Assembly: GCF_017086405.1 (NCBI RefSeq)
Contig: NZ_CP070973.1
Coordinates: 496,001 to 560,000, forward strand
DNA from: Mycobacterium gordonae
GTDB lineage: Bacteria; Actinomycetota; Actinomycetes; Mycobacteriales; Mycobacteriaceae
Direction: 5' to 3'
Length of the DNA: 64,000 nt
Of this stretch, positions 26,234-35,922 are shown piece after piece. Every line of letters begins with the position of its first letter. Positions within the stretch are counted from its first letter, which is position 1. A program made the position numbers and the translations under genes. The notes beneath the pieces were generated by a model that saw only the letters and a program-made list of their open reading frames with translations, had not been told where the DNA came from and searched no databases.

Positions 26234-29166
26234 CTCGCCTCCTCCAGCATTGCTACAGCCACGGACAGGCAGCGCTGCCTGACCTCCTCCCAGTCTGCCC
26301 TCGCATCGGGTTCGGGCCAATCGTCGTCAAGGTCGGACGGTTCCGGATCCGCAAGCCGGCGAACCAACTGGGTAGCCATCCACTGCGATCGCGAAGACGA
26401 CGACCCGGGAGGCTGACAACAGTAATACCTATCCATCCCGGCCAGCACCAGCGCGACGGTCTCCGGATCCATTGCGTCGACCATGTCAGCAAAATCGGCG
26501 TAATCGCGGCTGCTGTTACGGCTCATGATCAGGTAGCCCTTGAACCGCAGCGTTTCGGCCCCCGTAGGGATCAGCAGACGGTCTCCGGTCGGCAGTTGCA
26601 CGTTGGTGGTCTCCACCGGGCTGCTGCGGCGGAAGCCGTTTCTGCTGCCTCTGCTCTCCAGCGCATCCAGCGCGACGGCCAGGCGTCCACGCCACAGCGT
26701 CACCGGATGGATCGGGCGGTCGGCCCAGGACATCGCCCGAGCGATGCCGCTGCGGTAGGCGAGACTGACCTTGCCGACCGGACCGGCGGCCAGCGCCACG
26801 GTGTCGGCCTCCGCCGAATCCGGCTCCTCCTTGCGTGCGCAACCGCTGAACGCCAGCGGATCCGCCACGCAAATGGCATCCGGAGCAAGGTGTTTGAGTT
26901 TCGCCGCGGACTTGAGCACCACCCGCACATCGGCGCTGGGAGCGATGGCGGCGGTGATGTCCTCGGGGATGACGACGACGCCGCCGAGATCGACATCGGG
27001 CAGCGGCCGGTCGAAGTCGACCGAAGGCAGGACTCGGCCCAACCACCCGGGCAGCCACCAGTTCCACTTCGAGAACATCGCCATCAGCGCCGGCACCAGC
27101 ACCAGCCGCACCACCGTGGCGTCCACCGCGATCGCGACGGCGCACGCGACACCGATCTCGGCCACCAGCGGCATGCCCGCAAAGGCGAATCCGCAGAACA
27201 CCGCGATCATGATGAGCGCCGCGCTGGTGATGGTCCGCGCACTGGTGCTGACGCCGTAGGCGACCGCGTCGCGGGTGTGACCGGTCTGCAGGAAGCGCTC
27301 GCGGATGCGGGTGAGCAGGAAGATCTCGTAGTCCATGGACAGCCCGAACGTCATCGCCAGGACCAGTGGGGGCACGGTGCTGTCTATGGATGTCAGGTGC
27401 GGGAAACCCAGCTTTTCGGCCCAGCCCCATTGGAAGACCATCACCAGGCTGCCGTAGGCGGCCGCCACCGACAGCAGCGTCATCAGCACACCCTTGAGCG
27501 CCAGTAGCACCGAGTGCACCGAGAGCAACAGCATGAGGAAGGCGATCAGGGCGACGAAGCCCAGCACGATGGGCTGGGTCTGCGACACGCGGTCGTCGAA
27601 GTCCTTGATCAGCGCAGTCGAGCCGCCGACGGAAACCTGTGCGTCGCCACCGACCCTGGGCAGCTGGCTGCGCATCCAGTCGACCGTGTGCCGGGCGCGC
27701 AGGTCCTCCGGATCGACCGACAGCACCGCGTTCAGCAGGGCGCTGGTGTTGTCGGCGGCGTATTGCGGCGGTCCCACGGACGCGACGTTGGGCGCTTGGG
27801 CCATCTTCTCGCGGATCGCGGCGAGTTTCTGCGCACGGACCGGCACCGCGTCCTGCCCCTGCGGCCAGTCGGGGAACGTCACCAGAACCTGCACGGGACC
27901 CAGCGCGCCGGGGCCGAGCGCCTGCGCTGCCGAGGCGACCCCGGCCCGGATCTCGTGGGAGGAGTCGAACTGCCGCAGCAGGCTGTTGCCCAACACCATA
28001 GACAGCGCCGGCGCGGCCATCAGCAGCAGCACCGCCGAGGCCGCCAGCGCAGAAATCCAGGGCCGGCGCATCACCCAGGTGACCCAGCGTGTCCAAAACC
28101 GGGACACCGTGCTTTCCGGCCGGCGTGACCAGTGCAGCAACGGCGACCGCTTGGCCGCGGCCCGGGAGAACGCCGCCAGCAACGCCGGAGTCAGCGTCGC
28201 CGAGGTCAGCATCGCCACGGCGACCGCGAGGATGGCGCCGGTGGCCATGGAACGCAGCGCCGGGGTGTTGATCAGGTAGATGCCGGTGAGCGAGGCGATG
28301 ACGGTCATGCCGGACAGCACCACCGCGAGGCCCGACGTGGCCATCGCCGCATCCACGGCTTCCTGCGGTTGCCGGCCGGTACGCAGTTCTTCCCGGAAGC
28401 GCATCAGGATGAACAGCGAATAATCGACGGCCAGCGCGATGCCGAACATCGACACCGTCGAGGTGACGAAGACCGACATGGGCGTGTGCATGGAGAGCGC
28501 GTAGACCAGTCCCATGGTCACCACGACCGTGCAGACACCCAGAGCCAGCGGAATCGCCGCGGCCGCCAGCGAACCGAACACCGCCAGCAGCACGATCAGG
28601 ATGATCGGCAGGTTCCATTCCTCGGCCTTGGCGATGTCGTGCTTGGTGTTGGCCGCGGCGGCCGCGCTCAGCGCTCCCTGCCCGATGACATAGAGCCGGA
28701 CGTGGCCGTTGGCGGTCTGACCGGACTGGTCGTCCTTGATACCGACCCGTTCGCGCAGCTTCTTCGCGACGTCGCTGGTGCCGGGGTTGCGGGCGTCCAG
28801 GCGCAGCGTCACCACATACGGGCGGTCCGGCTGGGGCGGTCGCTGGGTCGGGTTGGGCGCCTCGGTGACCCCCGGAAGTTCACCGGCGATCCGTTTGAGC
28901 TCGGCGACAGCGTCGTTGATGTCCTGATAGGTGGCGTCGGCGCGGGGAGCGGCGACCAGCGCCAATGGCGATGCTCCCAGCTCCGGGTATTGCGCGACGA
29001 GTTGGTCGTGGACGGCCAGCGACTGCGAGCCGGCAACCTCGAACCCGCCGCCGGTGAGGTTTCCCGACTGCGTCATGGCCAGATAGATCGCCGGAACGAG
29101 TGCGAGCAACCAGCCTGCGAAGACGAACCAGCGGAATCTGCGCAGGTTGCGGCTCAGCCGCATCAT
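26230..29166 (-). CDS. mmpL11: RND lipid transporter MmpL11
   Basis: 978 residues with the MmpL layout: one helix at residues 12-32, a periplasmic porter domain, six helices, a second porter domain and helices VII-XII to about residue 715, then a cytoplasmic tail of about 260 residues. The proton-relay motifs are present twice: 'ALAVDYSLFILMRFREE' and 'GLSMDYEIFLLTRIRERF' (Asp-Tyr pairs). MmpL11 exports long-chain wax esters and mycolate wax esters for biofilms and is also implicated in haem uptake with Rv0203, which lies next door and divergent here. Confidence 0.93.
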   Translation of the reverse strand: MMRLSRNLRRFRWFVFAGWLLALVPAIYLAMTQSGNLTGGGFEVAGSQSLAVHDQLVAQYPELGASPLALVAAPRADATYQDINDAVAELKRIAGELPGVTEAPNPTQRPPQPDRPYVVTLRLDARNPGTSDVAKKLRERVGIKDDQSGQTANGHVRLYVIGQGALSAAAAANTKHDIAKAEEWNLPIILIVLLAVFGSLAAAAIPLALGVCTVVVTMGLVYALSMHTPMSVFVTSTVSMFGIALAVDYSLFILMRFREELRTGRQPQEAVDAAMATSGLAVVLSGMTVIASLTGIYLINTPALRSMATGAILAVAVAMLTSATLTPALLAAFSRAAAKRSPLLHWSRRPESTVSRFWTRWVTWVMRRPWISALAASAVLLLMAAPALSMVLGNSLLRQFDSSHEIRAGVASAAQALGPGALGPVQVLVTFPDWPQGQDAVPVRAQKLAAIREKMAQAPNVASVGPPQYAADNTSALLNAVLSVDPEDLRARHTVDWMRSQLPRVGGDAQVSVGGSTALIKDFDDRVSQTQPIVLGFVALIAFLMLLLSVHSVLLALKGVLMTLLSVAAAYGSLVMVFQWGWAEKLGFPHLTSIDSTVPPLVLAMTFGLSMDYEIFLLTRIRERFLQTGHTRDAVAYGVSTSARTITSAALIMIAVFCGFAFAGMPLVAEIGVACAVAIAVDATVVRLVLVPALMAMFSKWNWWLPGWLGRVLPSVDFDRPLPDVDLGGVVVIPEDITAAIAPSADVRVVLKSAAKLKHLAPDAICVADPLAFSGCARKEEPDSAEADTVALAAGPVGKVSLAYRSGIARAMSWADRPIHPVTLWRGRLAVALDALESRGSRNGFRRSSPVETTNVQLPTGDRLLIPTGAETLRFKGYLIMSRNSSRDYADFADMVDAMDPETVALVLAGMDRYYCCQPPGSSSSRSQWMATQLVRRLADPEPSDLDDDWPEPDARADWEEVRQRCLSVAVAMLEEAR

Positions 29167-29417
29167 GAACTGCTGGATTTTCTATCTCCCCGTGTTTCTT
29201 GCGCCGCGCGTGTCCGCGAGCCTACCGGAGTCTGCTGTGCCCTATGGCCTGCTTATCGCTTGCTGAGCTGGGACGACACCGGTTTGGCGGGATCGTTGTT
29301 AAGTCGTGATCGGTATGACGGTGCCCGTTCGGGTTGGCGACCCCGCCGGGCGGGATGGCAGGATGTCCTTGGCCGCCGGTCGGGGGACTTCGGGTGGCGA
29401 ATCGTGAGGAGTGACCC

Positions 29418-29933
29418 ATGCCAAGTACGTCGTTGATGCGCCGCGGGCTTGTTGCCGTCGCGGCCGCTACCGGGCTGTCCTGTGCCGGCTTGGTTGGTTT
29501 CGGGGCCGTTCTGGGGGCACCCGCGGCGACGGGTTCGACCGACCCCTGCGCGGCCAGTGAGGTGGCCCGCACGGTCGGTTCGGTTGCCAAGTCGACCGGG
29601 GACTACCTGGACTCCCACCCGGAGACCAACCAGGTGATGACCAGCGCCCTGCAACAGCAAGCCGGTCCCCAGTCGCTTGGTTCGGTTAAGGCATATTTCG
29701 AGGCGAATCCCAAGGTCGCGCTCGACATGCAGGGACTGGCCAACCCGCTGAACAAGCTGGGCACCCAGTGCCGGTTGCCGATCTCGTTGCCGCAGGCGCT
29801 GAGCATGGTGCAGGCAGCACAGGGCGGCGGGCTGCCCGGGCTCCCGGCCGGCGGGCTGCCCGCGGCGGGAGCGCCGGCTGCGCCGCCGGCGGGCACCGGG
29901 CCGCTGCCCGGGCCGAAACCCGCGAACGGCTAG
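29418..29933 (+). CDS. secreted haem-binding protein (Rv0203-like haemophore)
   Basis: 171 residues with a signal peptide (about residues 8-38). The mature all-helical domain has a Cys pair (Cys44 and the Cys in 'LGTQCRLP') as in the haemophore-like family. 'GDYLDSHPET' keeps a Tyr63-x3-His67 pair at the spacing of the published haem ligands Tyr59 and His63 of Rv0203. This is the only histidine in the protein, so the third reported ligand (His89) is replaced, possibly by Tyr93. A Pro/Gly/Ala-rich tail of about 35 residues extends beyond the size I recall for the H37Rv protein (136). It lies between mmpL11 and a gene it overlaps at the stop. Confidence 0.85.
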   Translation: MPSTSLMRRGLVAVAAATGLSCAGLVGFGAVLGAPAATGSTDPCAASEVARTVGSVAKSTGDYLDSHPETNQVMTSALQQQAGPQSLGSVKAYFEANPKVALDMQGLANPLNKLGTQCRLPISLPQALSMVQAAQGGGLPGLPAGGLPAAGAPAAPPAGTGPLPGPKPANG

Positions 29934-31114
29934 CTGGGTCGGTCCAGCGGCGGCAGCGGTCCCTGCAGCGCCGAGTCGCCCGGGTTGGTTCGGTGACTTC
30001 GGACACCTAGGTCCGGTACCCGTAATTCGGGGTCGGTGGGCGGGTCGTCGTCCGCGCCGGATTCGTTGAGCTTTTCGGTGCGGAACATGAAGAAGAACAC
30101 CACCCAGCCGATCGCGGCGATGAACAGCCAGCTGATCAGCCGGTAAATCAGCATGGCCGAGATCGCATTCGGCAGCCCCATGCCGCTAGAAACCAGGCCA
30201 GGGACCAGCACCGCCTCCACGACCAGCAGGCCGCCCGGCATCAGCGGAATCGTCCCGACCGCGCGGGCCGCCGCATAGGCGACCGTCAGTCCGGCGACCG
30301 AGGCATGGTCGCCGGCGGCATAGGCCGCGAACCCCAGGCACGCGACGTCGGCGATCCAGTTGAACAACGACCAGCTGAACGCCACCGCCAGGTCGCGGCG
30401 GCTCAGGCTCACCGACTCCAGCTGCATGAGGATTTCGCGCCACTTGTCCATACCGGTGTCGGCGGGTTTGCCGCGAATGGAGTTCACCCAGGACAGCACC
30501 TTGCTGCCGATTCCTTCGATGAGTTCCGGGCGCGATGCCACCGCCTGCGCCAACAGCAGTAGCGCAATGAAACCGCCGAGCGTGAACAGCAATGAGAACG
30601 GGTTGTTCTTGGCGCCCAGAAAGAACGCGCCGCCCAGGCCGAGTACGGCCAGCCCGACGGCCTGCAAGGCGCCCGACATCACCAGCTGCCAGGACGCCAC
30701 CACCGTGGAAGCGCCCCAGATGCGCTGCTGGCGCAGCAGGAACGTCGCCGATATCACCGGGCCGCCGGGCAGTGTGGTGCTCAGCGAATTGGCCGCGTAG
30801 AAGGCCGCTTCCGAGCGCAGCTGCTTGACGTGCACGCCCGCGGAACGCAGCAGCGTGCGCTGAATCTGGGCGAAGCTGTGCATCGACGCCGCGGCGGCCG
30901 CCATCGCGGCGACCAACCACCACCAGTTCGCCTCGAACAGACTCGTCCACGCCTTGGCCAGCTGGTCGCGCACCAGGATCACCTCGACGCCGAGCACGAC
31001 CGCGACGACAGACAGCACTACCCACCGCAGCCACCAGTGTTTGCCGCGCGCCGGCTTCTCACCCCGGGTGAGGCGCGTGACCGCAAACTTGCGGGCACCG
31101 GCGTCAGATGACAT
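29930..31114 (-). CDS. flippase-like integral membrane protein (LPG synthase TM / UPF0104; Rv0204c-like)
   Basis: 394 residues from ATG 31114; the 14 upstream codons are discarded because the internal ATG gives the family start. About eight helices, with the landmarks of the lysylphosphatidylglycerol synthase transmembrane region family: 'AFYAANSLSTTLPGGPVIS' near residue 105 and 'AVGTIPLMPGGLLVVEAVL' near 290. There is no synthase domain, so it is the flippase-type half only. The Pro-rich C-terminus is cytoplasmic. Substrate unknown, perhaps a lipid-linked glycan or phospholipid. Convergent with the haemophore gene, sharing CTAG at the stops. Confidence 0.85.
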   Translation of the reverse strand: MSSDAGARKFAVTRLTRGEKPARGKHWWLRWVVLSVVAVVLGVEVILVRDQLAKAWTSLFEANWWWLVAAMAAAAASMHSFAQIQRTLLRSAGVHVKQLRSEAAFYAANSLSTTLPGGPVISATFLLRQQRIWGASTVVASWQLVMSGALQAVGLAVLGLGGAFFLGAKNNPFSLLFTLGGFIALLLLAQAVASRPELIEGIGSKVLSWVNSIRGKPADTGMDKWREILMQLESVSLSRRDLAVAFSWSLFNWIADVACLGFAAYAAGDHASVAGLTVAYAAARAVGTIPLMPGGLLVVEAVLVPGLVSSGMGLPNAISAMLIYRLISWLFIAAIGWVVFFFMFRTEKLNESGADDDPPTDPELRVPDLGVRSHRTNPGDSALQGPLPPLDRPS

Positions 31115-31240
31115 CGCATTAGGGTAGCCGCGCCGGTGTTCGGCGCATCGTTGCACGTCGCTGACGTGTCGGCGTTGTTCTGAGGTCGTAACCGGATCGT
31201 GGCGGCCGGGTTTGCCGGAGACGCCCGCTAGGCTGGCCCA

Positions 31241-32377
31241 ATGTCGGCAACTATGGACGACGAAGCGGTAAGCCCGCTGGTTCGCAAGACCGCGGCGTGG
31301 TCATGGCGACTGCTGGTGATCGTGGCCGCCGCAGCTGCGCTGCTGTGGGTGGTCGACAGGCTTGAGATCATCGTGGTGCCGGTTTTGCTGGCGTTGATGC
31401 TCAGCGCTTTGCTGGTGCCGGCGGTCGACTGGCTAGACGAACACGGGTTGCCGCGCGGGGCCGCGGTGACGGTGGTTTTGCTCAGTGGATTCGCGATCCT
31501 GGGCGGCATTTTGGCCTTCGTCATCAGTCAGTTCATCGTGGGTGTGCCCGACCTGGTCAAGCAGGTGGAGCACAGCATTGACAGCAGCCGCAAGTGGCTG
31601 ATCGAAGGGCCGGCGCATCTGCGCCGCGAGCAGATCGACAATGCAGGCAACGCCGCGATCGAGGCGCTGCGCAACAACCAGGCGAAGTTGACCAGCGGCG
31701 CGCTGTCTACCGCCGCGACCATCACCGAACTGGTCACTGCCGCAGTGCTGGTGCTGTTCACGCTGATCTTCTTCTTGTACGGCGGCCGCAATATCTGGCA
31801 GTACGTGCAGAAGATCTTCCCGCCGCACGTCCGCGACCGGGTGCACCAGGCCGGTCACGCCGGATACGGCGCGCTGACCGGCTATATCCGGGCCACCTTC
31901 CTGGTCGCCCTGACCGACGCCGCCGGAGTCGGTGCCGGGTTGGCGATCATGGGAGTCCCGCTCGCGTTGCCGTTGGCCTCCATCGTCTTCCTCGGTGCGT
32001 TCGTGCCGCTGATAGGTGCCCTGGTGTCCGGATTGCTGGCGGTGGTGGTGGCCCTGCTGGCCAAGGGCATGCTCTATGCGCTGTTGACGCTCGGTCTGCT
32101 GGTCGTGGTGAACCAACTCGAGGCGCATATCCTGCAGCCGCTGGTGATGGGCCGTGCGGTGTCTATACACCCGCTGGCGGTGGTGCTGGCGATCTCGACC
32201 GGCGGCGTGCTGGCCGGCATCGTGGGTGCTCTGCTGTCGGTTCCGACCGTGGCGTTTCTGAACAACGCGATGCAGGTGCTGCTGGCCGACGATCCGGACG
32301 CGGAGGCCGAAGAGCAGGCCAACGACGAAGAGGTGTCGGCGATCTTGCAGGCGAAACCGGACAAGCCGGACGATTAG
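31241..32377 (+). CDS. AI-2E family transporter / PerM-like permease (Rv0205-like)
   Basis: 378 residues with about eight helices. The family marks are the pairs of helices at the start ('[20 protein letters not shown]', '[14 protein letters not shown]'), a long soluble segment rich in helix formers at about 105-165, and the conserved end '[20 protein letters not shown]' followed by [11 protein letters not shown]. The family was named after TqsA, but most members, including the related mycobacterial PerM, have no demonstrated AI-2 transport. The C-terminus is acidic. Divergent from the flippase-like gene; the stop overlaps that of the ricin-like gene. Confidence 0.88.
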   Translation: MSATMDDEAVSPLVRKTAAWSWRLLVIVAAAAALLWVVDRLEIIVVPVLLALMLSALLVPAVDWLDEHGLPRGAAVTVVLLSGFAILGGILAFVISQFIVGVPDLVKQVEHSIDSSRKWLIEGPAHLRREQIDNAGNAAIEALRNNQAKLTSGALSTAATITELVTAAVLVLFTLIFFLYGGRNIWQYVQKIFPPHVRDRVHQAGHAGYGALTGYIRATFLVALTDAAGVGAGLAIMGVPLALPLASIVFLGAFVPLIGALVSGLLAVVVALLAKGMLYALLTLGLLVVVNQLEAHILQPLVMGRAVSIHPLAVVLAISTGGVLAGIVGALLSVPTVAFLNNAMQVLLADDPDAEAEEQANDEEVSAILQAKPDKPDD

Positions 32378-32838
32378 GGCACCAGGTCCCAGCCCTGATC
32401 GACTCCGCCTCCGCAGAAACGGCTGGCGACCCAGGTGCCGGGATTCGGGCCGCCAAGAACAGTGAGGCACCCATCCAGGCCCGTCGTGATGTGGCCGTTG
32501 GGCTGGGGGTTCCATTGCTGGTTGAACCAATTCAGGCAGGGGCCGAGATGTGCCGTCCACCGGTCGTCGTTCTGTGATGTCAGGCAGTTCCCGGGGAACG
32601 CCACGCTCTCCAACTGTTCGCCGTTCTGATTCCAGCGCTGAGCGTCCGTCCCGTTGCAGGGGTCGACCACCACGGCGGTCAGCCAACTCCCATCCGGTGC
32701 GTCCAGACAGACGTCACCCATTCGGCTCTTGACCTGGACTGGTCCGTCGGCGCTCGCCGGGCCGGCGCTGAGCAGGGCGATACCCGACGTTGCGGCGAGT
32801 GCAATGACGGCGCTGCTGATCACTCGTGACCTGTTCAT
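32374..32838 (-). CDS. secreted ricin-type beta-trefoil (RICIN) domain protein
   Basis: 154 residues from ATG 32838. Signal peptide at residues 1-31 (ending GPASA), then a single beta-trefoil of about 120 residues with three internal subdomains, each ending in a QxW-type triplet: 'DAQRWNQ', 'FNQQWNP' and 'VDQGWDL'. Six cysteines suggest disulfides within each lobe ('DVCLDAPDG', 'VVDPCNG', 'GNCLTS', 'LGPCLNW', 'DGCLTV', 'RFCGG'). RICIN domains usually bind carbohydrate. There is no catalytic domain, so it is a lectin-like secreted protein. I do not recall a counterpart here in H37Rv. Convergent with the permease, with a four-base stop overlap. Confidence 0.83.
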   Translation of the reverse strand: MNRSRVISSAVIALAATSGIALLSAGPASADGPVQVKSRMGDVCLDAPDGSWLTAVVVDPCNGTDAQRWNQNGEQLESVAFPGNCLTSQNDDRWTAHLGPCLNWFNQQWNPQPNGHITTGLDGCLTVLGGPNPGTWVASRFCGGGVDQGWDLVP

Positions 32839-32860
32839 GGCCAACGATTCTCACGGACAA

Positions 32861-32930
32861 AGCCGCGAAGGTGCACGAATGTACGCCACCCGCGGCGTGT
32901 CGCTGTTATCTCGTGCACGCTCGGGGGATG
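32861..32930. repeat. 70-bp direct repeat, copy 1
   Basis: The 48 bases at 32861-32908 recur exactly at 32958-33005, and after four mismatches the next 14 bases also match. Within this copy GTGCACGA (32871-32878) and TCGTGCAC (32911-32918) are inverted, so the RNA could fold into a stem with a 32-base loop. It lies in the gap between the ricin-like gene and mmpL3, both of which read leftwards. Confidence 0.85.
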
Positions 32931-32957
32931 TCGAACCGTGCTTCGCGCGTGGGCTGT

Positions 32958-33027
32958 AGCCGCGAAGGTGCACGAATGTACGCCACCCGCGGCGTGTCGC
33001 TGTTACCAAGTGCACGCTCGGGGCATG
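32958..33027. repeat. 70-bp direct repeat, copy 2
   Basis: Second copy, 97 bases downstream of the first, ending 15 bases before the mmpL3 stop codon. The 3' inverted arm here is AAGTGCAC, so six of the eight base pairs of the stem persist. It could be a small dispersed intergenic repeat or a duplicated termination signal for mmpL3. Confidence 0.85.
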
Positions 33028-33042
33028 AGAGACCGGCCTCGG

Positions 33043-35862
33043 CTAGAGCCGGCCTTCACGACGCAGCAGGTCCTGGGCGGACAGGCCACCGCCGCCGGTA
33101 CGTCGCCGGCGTCCGGTGTCCACGGAGCTGTCCTCCTGGATCCCGCGGGCGTTCAGCTTCTCGGTGGCTGTCTCGGAGTCATCCCCTTCGGCCCGCTGAA
33201 CAGGCAGGGCGGCGGTCTTGTCGGCAGCCTCGGGTTCCGGCGCGCGTTCCGGCCGGCTGCCCGCCACCGGCATCTTGTTGGTCTCCCCGGCAGAAGGCGG
33301 CGTGGCCGCCGCGCCACGGGCCGGCGGGCGCGGCGCCGGGCCGTTGCGGGTGGCCCCGGGTGCCGAGAGACGCGTGGTAGGCGCCTCGCCGGGCTGGGCA
33401 GCCGGCGTCCGTACCGGTACCTGCGGCGACGACGGGGCGTTCGGGGCGGGTGTCAGCTCCGGACGCGTGGGTCGGGTCAGCGCCGCCGGGTGCGTCGGGT
33501 CGTGCGGCTGGCGCGACGCCCCGGTGCCGGCAGCGACCAGGCCCGCCGTCACCGGCGGCCGTGCTTTGGTGGCCGGCCGCTTGCGCTCGTCGGGCAGTTG
33601 AATCTCACCCAGGCCGATACGGTTCTGCAGGCGCCTCATCCAGCGGGGTGCCCACCAGCAGTCGTCGCCGAGCAGCTTCATCACCGACGGAACCAGGAAC
33701 ATCCGGACCACGGTCGCGTCCAGCAGCAAGGCTGCCATCAGGCCGAACGCCAGATACTTCATCATCACCAGGTCGGAGAACACGAACGAACCCGCAACCA
33801 CCGCGAGGACCAGCGCGGCCGCGGTGATCAGGCGACCAGTGGTCGCCGTACCGATCCGGATGGATTCCTGCGTCGACATGCCGTTTTCGCGGGCCTCCAC
33901 CATGCGGGAAACCAGGAAGACTTCATAGTCGGTGGCCAGACCGTAACCGACCGCGACCACCAGGGCGATGATGACCACCATCAACGGCGTGGGCGTGAAA
34001 TTCAGCAGTCCGGCGCCATGGCCTTCGATGAAGATCCAGGTCAGGATGCCCATGGTGGACCCAAGGGTCAGCACGCTCATCACCGCCGCCTTGATCGGCA
34101 GCACCACCGATCCGAAGGCCAGGAACATCAGAACCATCGTCGTGCTGATCAGCACCAGCACCATCAGCGGCGCCTTGTCCACCAGGCTGTGAATCGAGTC
34201 CTGTTCCAGGGCGGGCGTACCGCCCACGAGTATCTCGATGCCCTTGGGCGGCGTGATCGCGCGTAACTCTTCGAGCTTCTTGGACGAGTCGGAGGGGTTG
34301 ATCAGCCCGTTCTGCAGCACCCGGACAGACGGGTCCTTGGACCCGCCCGGCGCCTGCGGGCGCTCCTGCCACATGTTCGACGGGTCGTTGTCCTGCTCGA
34401 TGAACCCGCTGATCTGCATCGCTTTGCTGCGGACGTCAGCCACCTGCTGGTCGGTAACGGGCTGATGGTTGGTCGACTCGATCACCAGTGTCAGCGGATT
34501 CGTCCGGTAGCCGGGGAAGAGCTTGTCGAAGTGTTCCTGCGCCTGGCGCGCCGCATTGTTCGGCGGCAGGTACTTCTCGCTCATACCGCCCAGCGACATA
34601 TTGCCCAGCGGGATGATCAGCAAGATCATGCCGATGACGATCGGGATCGCGAACGCCAATGGCCGCTTCATCACGAAGTTCGTCAGCTTGCCCCAGAAGC
34701 CGGCCTCGACCTCTTCGCGGGTCTTGGTCTTCTGCAGGCGGTCGGCCAGCCAGTTCAGGTAGGCCCGGGAGACTTTCCAGTTCCGCAGGAAGGGCACCCG
34801 GAACGCGGTCCGCACACCGAGCGCGTCCACGTGCTTGCCGAGCACGCCCAGGCAGGCCGGCAGCAGCGTGATGGACAGGATCGCGGCCAACGACACCGCC
34901 GTGATCAGGGCGTAGGTCAGCGACTTCACGAAACCCTGCGGCAGCAACAGCAGGCTGGCACCCGAAGCGGCGATCAGCACCGCCGAGAACACCACCGTCC
35001 GGCCCGCCGTCATCACCGTGCGTCGCACGGCGGCCTCAGTGTCATAGCCCTCGGCGATTTCTTCCCGGAACCGGCTCACCACGAACAACCCGTAGTCCAC
35101 CGCAATGCCGAGACCGATCAGCGAGACCACCGGTTGGGCGAAGAAGTGCACCGGCCCGAACATCGCGATCAACCGCAGGATGCCCAGCGAACCGGCGATG
35201 CTCAGACCGCCGACCATGACGGGAAGGCAGGCCGCAACCGCGCCGCCGAAGACCAGGAACAACACGACCGCCACCAGCGGCAGCGCCAGCACCTCCATGC
35301 GGCGCTGATCGGTGGCGATAGTGCCGGTCAGGGCACTCGCGACCGGTTGCAGGCCGGCCAGCTGGACGGTGCCGCCGTCGAGCTTCTGCAGTGCCGGTTC
35401 AATGGTCTTGTAGTTGGTCAGAATCGTGTCGTCGTCGTCGCCCTTGAGCGGAATCGACACGAAGGTGTACTTCTTGTCGTCGGTGGCCATGCCTTTGATG
35501 ACCGGACTGGTGCTGTCGGGGGCCCGCAGGAAGCCGGCCCAGCCGAACACCTCTTTGGGATGGTCGGCGACGAACTGGTTCAGCTCGTCGGAGATCTTCT
35601 TCGACCACGCAGGGTCGGTGACGGTCTTGCCGTTGGGCGCGTGGAATATCGCGACGACGTGGCCGGTCCGGTCGCGGCCGTACACCTGGTCACCGAGCAC
35701 CGATGCTTTGACCGACTGGCTGCCGTCGTCGTAGAAACCGCTCTGCGTCACGTGCTTGCCCAGGCTGAGTCCGAAGATGCCACCGCCCAGGCACAGAGCC
35801 ACCGTGACCCCGATTACGATGTACCGGATCCGGTACACAGTTCGACCCCACCAGGCGAACAC
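33043..35862 (-). CDS. mmpL3: trehalose monomycolate transporter MmpL3
   Basis: 939 residues. MmpL architecture: helix I at about 13-33, two porter domains, twelve helices to about residue 750 and a Pro-rich cytoplasmic tail of about 190 residues. The two proton-relay segments are exact for MmpL3: 'GIAVDYGLFVVSRFREE' (near residue 255) and 'GLATDYEVFLVSRMVEA' (near 650). MmpL3 flips or exports trehalose monomycolate and is essential; it is the target of SQ109 and related inhibitors. Neighbours Rv0204c-like, Rv0205-like, Rv0207c-like and trmB match the H37Rv order. Sixty bases separate it from the upstream gene on the same strand. Confidence 0.95.
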   Translation of the reverse strand: MFAWWGRTVYRIRYIVIGVTVALCLGGGIFGLSLGKHVTQSGFYDDGSQSVKASVLGDQVYGRDRTGHVVAIFHAPNGKTVTDPAWSKKISDELNQFVADHPKEVFGWAGFLRAPDSTSPVIKGMATDDKKYTFVSIPLKGDDDDTILTNYKTIEPALQKLDGGTVQLAGLQPVASALTGTIATDQRRMEVLALPLVAVVLFLVFGGAVAACLPVMVGGLSIAGSLGILRLIAMFGPVHFFAQPVVSLIGLGIAVDYGLFVVSRFREEIAEGYDTEAAVRRTVMTAGRTVVFSAVLIAASGASLLLLPQGFVKSLTYALITAVSLAAILSITLLPACLGVLGKHVDALGVRTAFRVPFLRNWKVSRAYLNWLADRLQKTKTREEVEAGFWGKLTNFVMKRPLAFAIPIVIGMILLIIPLGNMSLGGMSEKYLPPNNAARQAQEHFDKLFPGYRTNPLTLVIESTNHQPVTDQQVADVRSKAMQISGFIEQDNDPSNMWQERPQAPGGSKDPSVRVLQNGLINPSDSSKKLEELRAITPPKGIEILVGGTPALEQDSIHSLVDKAPLMVLVLISTTMVLMFLAFGSVVLPIKAAVMSVLTLGSTMGILTWIFIEGHGAGLLNFTPTPLMVVIIALVVAVGYGLATDYEVFLVSRMVEARENGMSTQESIRIGTATTGRLITAAALVLAVVAGSFVFSDLVMMKYLAFGLMAALLLDATVVRMFLVPSVMKLLGDDCWWAPRWMRRLQNRIGLGEIQLPDERKRPATKARPPVTAGLVAAGTGASRQPHDPTHPAALTRPTRPELTPAPNAPSSPQVPVRTPAAQPGEAPTTRLSAPGATRNGPAPRPPARGAAATPPSAGETNKMPVAGSRPERAPEPEAADKTAALPVQRAEGDDSETATEKLNARGIQEDSSVDTGRRRRTGGGGLSAQDLLRREGRL

Positions 35863-35922
35863 TTAAGCTCCTTACTGGATCTTCAAAGACCTACTAAGAC
35901 CCGCGTTTTTGCTGTTTGGTTG

